A DNA stretch of 64,000 nucleotides from Alphaproteobacteria bacterium (GTDB taxonomy: Bacteria > Pseudomonadota > Alphaproteobacteria > Micropepsales > Micropepsaceae), in contig JAJPHG010000029.1 of the NCBI GenBank assembly GCA_021325375.1, forward strand, positions 1-64,000, written 5' to 3'. The notes beneath the pieces are model-generated. The model was not told the origin of the DNA. It saw only the letters and a program-made list of their open reading frames with translations, and ran no database searches. The translations under genes were made by a program, and so were the position numbers. This document shows, piece by piece, positions 1 through 7,800 of this stretch; position 1 is the stretch's first letter, and every line of letters begins with the position of its first letter.

Positions 1-2090
1 AAGGCGGACGAGATGTTCGCCGCCGTGTCGGAGACCGCGACATGGGCCGGCGTCGTGCCGTTGGCCTGGACCAGCTCGCCGAGCGCGGTGCTGTCGGTCC
101 CGGCCTGGCTCGCGCTGATCGTCACCTCGTTGGTGGCGCTGTCGGAGACGATGATCTTGTCGACATGGCTGTTGCCGTTCAGCGCGTCGATGGCCGAGGA
201 GATGGCGGCCGCCGTGTCGCTGACCGCGACATGGGCCGGCGTCGTGCCGTTCGACTGGAACAGCTCGCCGAGCGCCGTCGTGTCGGAACCGGCCTGGGCC
301 GCGGTGATCGTCACCTCGGCGCTGCCGCTGTTGGAGACGATGATCTTGTCGACATGGGTGTTCGAATTGAGCGCATCGAACGCCGAGGCGACGTTCGCCG
401 CCGTGTCGGAAACCGCGACATGGGCCGGCGTCGTGCCGTTCGCCTGGAACAGCTCGCCGAGCGCGGCGGAATCCGCCGCGGCCTGAGCGGCCGTAATGGT
501 GACTTCATGCGTGGCGCTGTCGCTGACGATGATCTTGTCGACATGGCTGTTGGCGTTCAGCGCGTCGATGGCGCCCGCGATGTTCGACGCCGTATCGCTG
601 ACCGCGACATGGGCCGGCGTCGTGCCGTTGGCCTGGAACAGCTCGCCCAGCACGGTCGTGTCCGCCGCCGCCTGGGCCGCGGTGATCGTGACCTCGTTGG
701 TGGCGCTGTCGGTGACGACGATCTTGTTGACGAGGGTGTTGAAGTTGAGGTTGCCGATCTGGGCGGCGATGGCGCCCGCCGTGTCGGCGACGATGATGTG
801 GACGGGTGAGGCGTTCTGGTTGGTGATCTCGCCGATGACCGTGTTGTCGATAAACAGCTGGACGACCGAAACGGTGATCTCGTTGTTGTCGGAAATGACG
901 ATCGCCGTCACATGGCCGTTCGTCTGCAGGGCGTCCAGGTTCGTGGTGACGTTGGCGGCGGTGTCGGAGACGTGGATCGTGTAGGAGCCCTGGATCTCGC
1001 CGAGCGCGGTGGTGTCGGTCGCGACCTGGCCGGCGGTGAGCGTGAGGAAGCCGGTGGTGACGACGATCTTGTCGACATGGGTGTTGGAATTGAGCGCGTC
1101 CAGCGCCGAGGAGATGTTCGCGCCCGTGTCGGAGACCTTGACGTGCGCGGGCGTGGTGCCGTTCGCCAGGAACAGCTCGCCCAGTGCGGCGGTGTCGGAG
1201 CCGGCCTGCGCCGCGGTGATGGTCACCTCGTTGCTGCCGCTGTCGGTCACCGTGATCTTGGTGACGGAGCTGTTGGCGCTGAGCGAGTCGAAGGCCGAGG
1301 AGATGTTGGCGGCGGTGTCGTTCACGTGGAAAGAGACCGAGCTCGCATTGGCGTTGACGACCTTGGCGAGGGCGCCGGAATCGCTGGTGAACTGCGCGAT
1401 GGTGAGGTTGATCGCCGAATTGTCGCTGTCGGTGATCACCGTGATGTGGGTGTTGGCCTGGAGCGCGTCGAGATTGGCCGAGATGTTCGCGCCGGTGTCC
1501 GACACTCTGAACGAGACCGGCCCGCTGTTGTTGTTCGTGACAATGGCGAGCGCGCCGGCGTCGTTGGCGATCTGCGACGCGGTCAGCGTCATGACGGCGC
1601 TGTTGGAGACCACGATCGAGGTGATGGTCGAAAGATGCGCCTCGACGGTGTCGAGGGTTCCGTCGGCCTGGATGTGGGCCGCGCTGTCCTTGAGCGTGAC
1701 GTTGGCGGCGGTCGCGTTGGCGTTGACGAGCTCGCCGAGGACGTTCTGGTTGTTCGCCACCTGCGAGGCGGTCAGCGTGACGACGGCATTGTCGGAGATG
1801 ACGACCGAGGTGACCTGGGAGCTGGCGCCGATGGTGGCGAAGCTGTTGCCGATATGGGCGGCGGTGTCGCGGACGGTGAGCTGGGCGGGCGAACTGTCCT
1901 GATTGATGAGCTTGCTGAGGGCGGTGGCGTCGGTGGTGAGCTTGGCGACGTTGAGCGTGATCGGGCTGTTATCGGCAATGATGATCTGGCTGATATGCGC
2001 ATCGCCGTTGAGCGCGTTCAGCGCGGCTTGGATGTTCGCGGCCGAGTCGTCGATGTTGAAATTGGGGCCGGCGTCCAGCGTCGACTGGTT
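1..2090 (-). repeat. Tandem array of ~180-189 bp coding repeats
   Basis: The codons for the DTA(A/G) motif recur at about 25, 214, 403, 592, 781, 961, 1126, 1315, 1495, 1684, 1864 and 2044. The spacing is mostly 189 or 180 bp (63 or 60 codons). The first four units are nearly identical in DNA (for example gcgacatgggccggcgtcgt recurs in each), indicating recent duplication or gene conversion. Units towards the N-terminus keep the pattern but have drifted. The array continues past the left edge. Confidence 0.9.
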
Positions 2091-2126
2091 GGCTTCCCAA
2101 AACGCGACCGTGTAGTTGTTCGTCAT
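1..2126 (-). CDS. Large repetitive surface/secreted protein, C-terminus beyond the window
   Basis: An open frame starts at ATG 2126 and reads leftward without a stop to base 1, so at least 708 residues are present and the C-terminus is missing. An AGGGG Shine-Dalgarno lies about 7 bases before the start. After a short N-terminal segment (MTNNYTVAFWEANQ) with no classical signal peptide, the protein is almost entirely tandem repeats of about 60-63 residues. They follow the pattern DTAANI..ALDALN..THVDKI..SDS....VTITAAQ, rich in Ala, Thr, Asp, Asn and Ser and with essentially no Cys. The copies nearest the left edge are almost identical; those near the N-terminus are diverged. Lack of an N-terminal signal in a giant Asp/Asn-rich repeat protein fits type I secretion of an adhesin or S-layer-like protein, but the C-terminal secretion signal is not visible. 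Function is inferred only. Confidence 0.85.
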   Translation of the reverse strand, partial: MTNNYTVAFWEANQSTLDAGPNFNIDDSAANIQAALNALNGDAHISQIIIADNSPITLNVAKLTTDATALSKLINQDSSPAQLTVRDTAAHIGNSFATIGASSQVTSVVISDNAVVTLTASQVANNQNVLGELVNANATAANVTLKDSAAHIQADGTLDTVEAHLSTITSIVVSNSAVMTLTASQIANDAGALAIVTNNNSGPVSFRVSDTGANISANLDALQANTHITVITDSDNSAINLTIAQFTSDSGALAKVVNANASSVSFHVNDTAANISSAFDSLSANSSVTKITVTDSGSNEVTITAAQAGSDTAALGELFLANGTTPAHVKVSDTGANISSALDALNSNTHVDKIVVTTGFLTLTAGQVATDTTALGEIQGSYTIHVSDTAANVTTNLDALQTNGHVTAIVISDNNEITVSVVQLFIDNTVIGEITNQNASPVHIIVADTAGAIAAQIGNLNFNTLVNKIVVTDSATNEVTITAAQAAADTTVLGELFQANGTTPAHVAVSDTASNIAGAIDALNANSHVDKIIVSDSATHEVTITAAQAAADSAALGELFQANGTTPAHVAVSDTAANVASAFDALNSNTHVDKIIVSNSGSAEVTITAAQAGSDTTALGELFQSNGTTPAHVAVSDTAAAISSAIDALNGNSHVDKIIVSDSATNEVTISASQAGTDSTALGELVQANGTTPAHVAVSDTAANISSA

Positions 2127-2454
2127 TTGATGCCCCTGTTGCGCACGCATGCGCGCTCTGTTGCCCTCGCGGCTTCGTCTCTCTGGACGAACGCCACGGC
2201 GTCGCCGAATCCAGCTCGGCGTGACGGCCTGTAATATCTAATGTACTGGAAAGATTGTTTAACGGAAGCCATGGACATTACATTAATTTTCTGTCATTAA
2301 ATGTCTAATAGCCTTGGAAATAAACGGAATTTTAAGCCTGTCCCCGCCGATCGCGTTGCGTCACGGCGCCACGCCGCGTACCCGGACCGTGCCCGCAATC
2401 CGCCTTATTAATTAAGGCCTTGGGGCTGCATCCGCGGGTCACCACAACCGCTGC
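2127..2454. other. Intergenic region upstream of the repeat protein
   Basis: No gene is seen in these 328 bp. The stretch 2230-2340 is strikingly AT-rich against the surrounding GC-rich sequence and probably holds the promoter of the leftward repeat protein. A possible minus-strand promoter is TTAAAC (2262-2257), a 16-base spacer and TAGATA (2240-2235). The half next to the pbpC end contains a palindrome at 2402-2418. Confidence 0.4.
2402..2418. repeat. 17-bp palindrome downstream of pbpC
   Basis: GCCTTATTAATTAAGGC has perfect 6-bp arms (GCCTTA/TAAGGC) around a TTAAT centre. It is AT-rich and sits 36 bp after the pbpC stop. It could be an operator for the repeat-protein gene or a weak transcription end. 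No U-tract follows, so a canonical terminator is not supported. Confidence 0.3.
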
Positions 2455-4815
2455 CTACTCGACCAGGCGCACGTCCAGGGGCCGCTCGTCGCTGCGGCCG
2501 CGGTCGTCGACGGCGCGGACCCGGAACTGGCCGGCCCCGGCCGGCTGCCAATAGAGCGGCTCGCCCGGGGCGCTGCGCCCGACATAGGCGTCGTCGACGA
2601 ACCAATAGAGCGCGTGCGCGTCCGCGTCGGTGGTGGCGTTCAGCGCCAGGCGCTCCCTCGCCTGCTCTTTGAGGCGCAGCACATAGGCGCTGCCGCGCAG
2701 CGGCGAGGTGATCCGCGGCGCGGCGCCATCGGGCCGCCCCGCATCGGCGCAGCCCTCCGCGCGCGGCGGCTTGCGGCGCGGGATGCCCGCCTCGATGAAG
2801 ACCTGCTGCAGGTCGGACGGCCAGAACTCGTAGATCTCCTGATGCACGCGCTTGCCGTCGTAAGGCGGACAGGCCGCCAGCCCCGTCGCGTCGTCGATCA
2901 TCACCGGGCGGTGCACGTCGCTCACCCGGATGGGAGATTTGCCGGGGATGAACCAGGTCGTGCCGCGTTCCGGGCACCACTGGTTGGGAAGCGCGCCGCT
3001 GGCCAGGCAGATCTCGACGCGCGCAAGCCCTTTCGGCGGAGGCGGGGCGGGCCGGACCGCTTCGGGCCTGTCGGCCTCGACCGCGTCGGCGATCTCGAAG
3101 AAGAGCGGCGCCGCCGCGTCGACGCCGACGAAGGCGGGATTGCCCGAGCCGTCGAAATTGCCGACCCACACCACGAGCACGTAAGGCCCGAAGCTGCCCG
3201 CCGTCCACGCGTCGCGGAACGCCCAGGACGTTCCCGTCTTCCACGCGACGGGCGAATGCATCGGCTGTGCGCCCGCGCTCTCGTCGGGGCGCACGTGCTG
3301 GGCGAGCATGTCCATCACCATGTAGCTCGCTTCGGGGCTGATGAGCTGCGTGCCGGGGGCTTGGGCATCGGATGCGTTCAGCCTGAGCGGCTTGAGCCGG
3401 CCCTTGTTGACGAGCATCGCGTACATGCCGGCCAGCTCCTGCATGCTGACCTCGCCGCCGCCGAGCACCAGCGCGAGGCCGTAATGCTCCTCGCTCGCCA
3501 TGTGCCCGATGCCGGCCTCCTGCAGGAACTGATAGAGATCGGGCCCGTGCAATTGCGCCGCGATCCACACCGCGGGGATGTTGCGGCTGCGGTTGAGCGC
3601 GTCGGTCGCGGTGATGGGGCCTAAGAACCGGCCGTCGAAATTCTCCGGCGTGTAGGGCCCGAACGAGGTCGGCACGTCGCGCAGCACGGTCTGCGGATGC
3701 GCGATGCCCTGGTCGAAGCCGAGCGCGTAGATGAAGGGCTTGAGCGTCGAGCCCGGCGAGCGCCGCGCGAGCGTGCCGTTCACCTGGCCTTTCAACTCCT
3801 TGTCGAAATAATCCGCCGAGCCGACCAATGCCTTGACGCTCATGTCGCGCGTGTCGACGAGGATCGCCGAGGCGTTGCGGATGCCGCTGGAGGCGCTGCG
3901 CGCGATGTGGTTCGCGATCTGCCGCTCGAGCAGGTGCTGCAGGTCGAGATCGAGCGTCGTCGTCACGCGCGGCCCGCTCTCGCCCGCCATGCGGCCCGCC
4001 CCGAGCACCTGCTCCACCGCATGCGGCGCCTCGAAGGGCAGCGAATTCAGCGGCCGGATCGTCATCGGCAGCGCGAAGAGCGGCTTCAGAGCCGCGTCTT
4101 TCGGATGACCTTTCAGCCAATGCGCATAGAGACGGTCGCGCGATGCCGTCAGCCGCTTGTTCTCGAACTGCGCCGGCGTGGCGCGCGACTGGCGCACGGG
4201 GTCCTGCGGGATGACCGCGAGCGTCAGGGCTTCCGGAAGCGTGAGATGGCGCACGGGCTTGCCGAAATAGATCAGGCTGGCGGCGCCGGCGCCTTCGACG
4301 TTGCGCCCGTACGGCGCCTCGTTCAGATAGGCTTCGAGGATGTCGTGCTTGGAATAGAAGAGCGTGAGCTGCACTGCGCGCGCGACCTGCTCGAGCTTGC
4401 CCAAAGGCGTGCGCGTGTTGATCGGCCACAGCAGGCGCGCAAGCTGCATGGTGATCGTCGAGCCGCCCTGGCGCGCGCCGCCACGGACGTAAGTGACGAA
4501 CGCGCCACGTGTGAGGCCGTAAGGGTTGAAACCCGGATGCCACCAATACCAGCGGTCCTCGCGCAGCAGGACCGCGTCGACGAGATCGGGCGACATCTCC
4601 TCCAGCGGCACCCAGAGGCGGTAGCGCTCGTCGCTGGCCAGCGTCAGCCGCAGCAACCTGCCCTTGGCGTCCGTGACCGCGACCGAGGACGGCTTCCAGC
4701 TCGACAGCGGCGGATGCGGCCACAGACGGATGCCCGCCAGGATCGCTACGATGAGCAGAAGGCCGACAAGCCAGTTCTGCCATCGCACCACGAACCGGAC
4801 GAGCATCCGTGTCAC
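2455..4815 (-). CDS. pbpC: Penicillin-binding protein 1C (bifunctional glycosyltransferase/transpeptidase)
   Basis: 786 residues, normal for PBP1C. An N-terminal membrane anchor (about 15-32) precedes the family-51 glycosyltransferase with EDRWYWWHPG (86-95) and GGSTITMQ (117-124). The transpeptidase follows with SxxK (Ser356-Lys359), SRN (410-412) and KTGTS (526-530). A C-terminal beta-rich domain of the PBP1C type covers roughly 690-786. The enzyme polymerises and cross-links peptidoglycan at the outer face of the inner membrane; in E. coli PBP1C the transpeptidase role is minor. The start is GTG 4815, which overlaps the TGA of the upstream alpha-2-macroglobulin gene (GTGA, 4812-4815), implying translational coupling. 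The pairing with an alpha-2-macroglobulin is a conserved bacterial arrangement, suggesting wall repair coupled to protease trapping. Confidence 0.95.
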   Translation of the reverse strand: MTRMLVRFVVRWQNWLVGLLLIVAILAGIRLWPHPPLSSWKPSSVAVTDAKGRLLRLTLASDERYRLWVPLEEMSPDLVDAVLLREDRWYWWHPGFNPYGLTRGAFVTYVRGGARQGGSTITMQLARLLWPINTRTPLGKLEQVARAVQLTLFYSKHDILEAYLNEAPYGRNVEGAGAASLIYFGKPVRHLTLPEALTLAVIPQDPVRQSRATPAQFENKRLTASRDRLYAHWLKGHPKDAALKPLFALPMTIRPLNSLPFEAPHAVEQVLGAGRMAGESGPRVTTTLDLDLQHLLERQIANHIARSASSGIRNASAILVDTRDMSVKALVGSADYFDKELKGQVNGTLARRSPGSTLKPFIYALGFDQGIAHPQTVLRDVPTSFGPYTPENFDGRFLGPITATDALNRSRNIPAVWIAAQLHGPDLYQFLQEAGIGHMASEEHYGLALVLGGGEVSMQELAGMYAMLVNKGRLKPLRLNASDAQAPGTQLISPEASYMVMDMLAQHVRPDESAGAQPMHSPVAWKTGTSWAFRDAWTAGSFGPYVLVVWVGNFDGSGNPAFVGVDAAAPLFFEIADAVEADRPEAVRPAPPPPKGLARVEICLASGALPNQWCPERGTTWFIPGKSPIRVSDVHRPVMIDDATGLAACPPYDGKRVHQEIYEFWPSDLQQVFIEAGIPRRKPPRAEGCADAGRPDGAAPRITSPLRGSAYVLRLKEQARERLALNATTDADAHALYWFVDDAYVGRSAPGEPLYWQPAGAGQFRVRAVDDRGRSDERPLDVRLVE

Positions 4816-7800
4816 GGACGCACCACCGTCAGCATGTCGCCGCCCTTGGCGCGCGCCTGGATGCGGCGGTCGTACATCGACTCGCCGTATGCGGGCGGCA
4901 CGATGAAGCGGCCCGCAGCGCTCGCCTTGATGCGATAGACGAACTCCTGCACGTCGGGCGTCGCCAAACCGTAGATCACCACGCGGTCCTCGCGCACGTC
5001 GCTGTAGGCCGGCGTCCAGGTCGAGGTCGGCTGGCGCAGCGTGCTCGTGAGCACCGGATCGAAGCCGCCGGGCAAGAGATCGACGATGGCGAGATCGCTC
5101 TCGCCCTTGTCGCCGGTGGCACGGATCTTCAGATGCACGTCGATCTCCTCGCCGAGCGTGATCTTGTCGAGCGCGCCCCCTTTCGTGTCGGTGTATTCGC
5201 GCAGGATCTCGAGCCCGTTCTTGATCTCGGTGGTCGGCACGTCGCGGTCGTAACCCGCCTGCGCCACCATCGCCCAGGCGGGGAGCGGGCTCGCGTCGTT
5301 GACGCGCAAGCCCGTCGCCAGGCCGCTGAAGCTTCCCGCCTGCAGCATGTTGTTCTGCAGCTTGGTGACCCCGAACTGCGCGCCGTTGGCATGCATCTCG
5401 GCGATGGAGAGCTTGTCGACCGCGCTTGCGCTCGAGCTCGCATACGCATCGAAGGCCAGCATCGCCATCGCCGCCGAGAGCGTGTTGAACTGGTTGACCT
5501 CTAGCGGCTTTGCCACGTTCTCCATCGCGCGCGGCGGCAGCGCCTTCGCCCGGTCGGGGAAGTGCTTGGCGAGCAGGTAGAGCACCGTCGAATCGTCGAT
5601 CAGCGGATCGTCGTAATCGGCGTAAGTGTAGCTGCCGTCATCCGTGCGCCGTTCGAGATGCGCCTGCAGCGGCGAGATCAGCTTGCCCGCCTGATCGTCC
5701 TGCTTGAGCAGCGCATAGGACGCCGCCAGCCATCCGGCCGCGAGGTCGGTGCGCCAGGTGTTGGGATAGGCCTCCTCCAGCCGCTTCTGCACCGAGGCGA
5801 TGTCGTTGGTGGTGACGTTGCCCTGGCGCGTGAGCAGATAGACCGCATAGGCGCGCTCGCGCAGGCGGTACAGCGTGGTCGCGCTGTCGTCGTCGGCGAG
5901 GAGCTGCAGGAAGCGGTTGCCGTTGTCGATGACGTCCTTCGGGACGGCGACGCCGCGGTCGCGCGCCTCGATGAGGAAATGCATCGCATAGGCCGAGACG
6001 AACGGCTCGGAATCCGGCGTCGCGGTCCACAACCCGAAGCCGCCCTGCTCGTTCTGGCGCGAGCGGATCGCGTCGATCTGCCCGGCCAGCGCATCGCCTT
6101 TCGACGGGCCGCCAAGTCCCGGCTGCAACGCGCGCGCGAAGGCAGGGACAGAAGACCATTTGCTGGCGACGAGGCGCGGCATCGACGCGCTCACGATCTG
6201 CTCGGTGCAATAATTGTCGGTGTTGACGAGCCAGCTCGTCAGCCCCTGCGACAGCGCCAGCGGCACCGTCGAGACGCTGGCGTCGCGCGTCGCGTAAGCA
6301 TCGTACATATGACGCAGATCGGCGACGGTCTTGCCCGTGTTCGGCGCAAGCCGCGAGAAGCTCACCTGCATGCGATAGGCCGCGGCCGGGCGCACCGAGA
6401 CGTCGACGCGCTGGCTCGCGGATTTCGCACCCGCGCTCGCGGTGAAGATCAGCGCGCCGGAGCCCAGCGTCCCCGTCGCCTTGACGCGGAACGTCGCCAC
6501 GCTCTCATGCATCGGCGCGATGGCGAGCTTCTGCACGTTGCCGCCCAGGACCTGAAGCTGCGGCCCCGTCTTGAGCGCTATCATGACCGGCATCGCAGCG
6601 GTCCCCGCGCGTGCGATATTGTTGGAGACGCCGACCCCGATCTCGGCCTCGTCGCCGGGCGCCAGCGTCGTCGGCGCATCGGGCGAGAGCACGAAATCGC
6701 CGCGCACCGTGGACGAGCCTTCCGCCGTGCCGATGAGGTCGGGCGTCACCGCCACTGCCATCACGCGCAGCTTGCCGTGGAAATAATCCGGCACCGCGTA
6801 TTGGAAATCCTTCTCGCCGTTGATGTCGACGATGCCGGACCAGTAGACCACGGGCTTGTCTCTACGGCGCTTGAAGGGATTGAGCTGGCGCCCGATCGCG
6901 TCGCCGCCGTCGCCGCCGGGCGCCGCGGCCGCGGCCATCAGCTTCTTGAAGTCGGGCAGGATGAGATCGAGGATCTGCGACGACTGCACGTCGAGCATGC
7001 GCTTGCGGAAGAAGAACGTCAGCGGGTCGCCGAGCTTGTAATGCGCGACCTGGAGGATGCCTTCGTCCACCGCGAACAGCACGACGCGCGCGGGCTTGGC
7101 CGCGTGCAGCTTGAACGTGGCGGTCGTGCCCGGCTTGACGAGCTCCGGCGCGTCGATGGTCATCGCGTTGCGCCGCGCATCGACGTTCACCGAGAACGGC
7201 ACCACGCCGTAGCTGAGCGGGCTCATGAAGATCTCGTCCGAGGACGGATCGCGGATGTACTGCACGTTGATGTAGCCGTTGCCCTCGAAGCCCGCGGGCA
7301 CCGAGATGTGCTGCACCGAGTTCGTGGTCTTGGCCGTGAACCAGGCATGGGCATAGACCTTGTCGCGCTCGATGGTGATGAGGCCGCTGCCCGCATACGG
7401 CGCGCGCAGCGAGATCTCGATCGGCTCGCCGGGCGCGTAATCGTCCTTGGAGAGCTTGATCTGCAGCTCGGCGTTGCGGTCGAGCGAGCGCGACAGATTG
7501 GCGTCGCCCTGGACCGAATATTCGACGCGGTTCACCTCCAAATCGCCCTGGCGCACGAGCAGCGCGAAATCGCCCGGCTTGTCGGTCGGCAAGGCGTAGT
7601 CGAGCCCGCCCGCGGGGATGACGAGCGCCGCGGAACTGATCGGGATCTCCTTCAGCCGCGACTCGTATTTGTAGACGCCGGAATCCTGCTTGGTGAGGAC
7701 GGAGATGTAGCGCCGCTCGATGAGCTGCGCGGTGAGGCCCTTGAGCTCGATCGATTTGGTCTCGTGATCGATCGCGATCAGATGCACGGCGCGCGGGCTG

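Noticed and set aside
1-2090. Possible CRISPR array because of regular repeats
   Set aside because: The period is about 180-189 bp, the repeats are coding in frame and there are no unique spacers between short identical repeats.
42-2234. Plus-strand open frames across the first 2.2 kb with repetitive products
   Set aside because: They are antisense to the repeat protein, and the repetition is inherited from its DNA repeats. The minus-strand frame has the better start, ribosome site and amino-acid composition.
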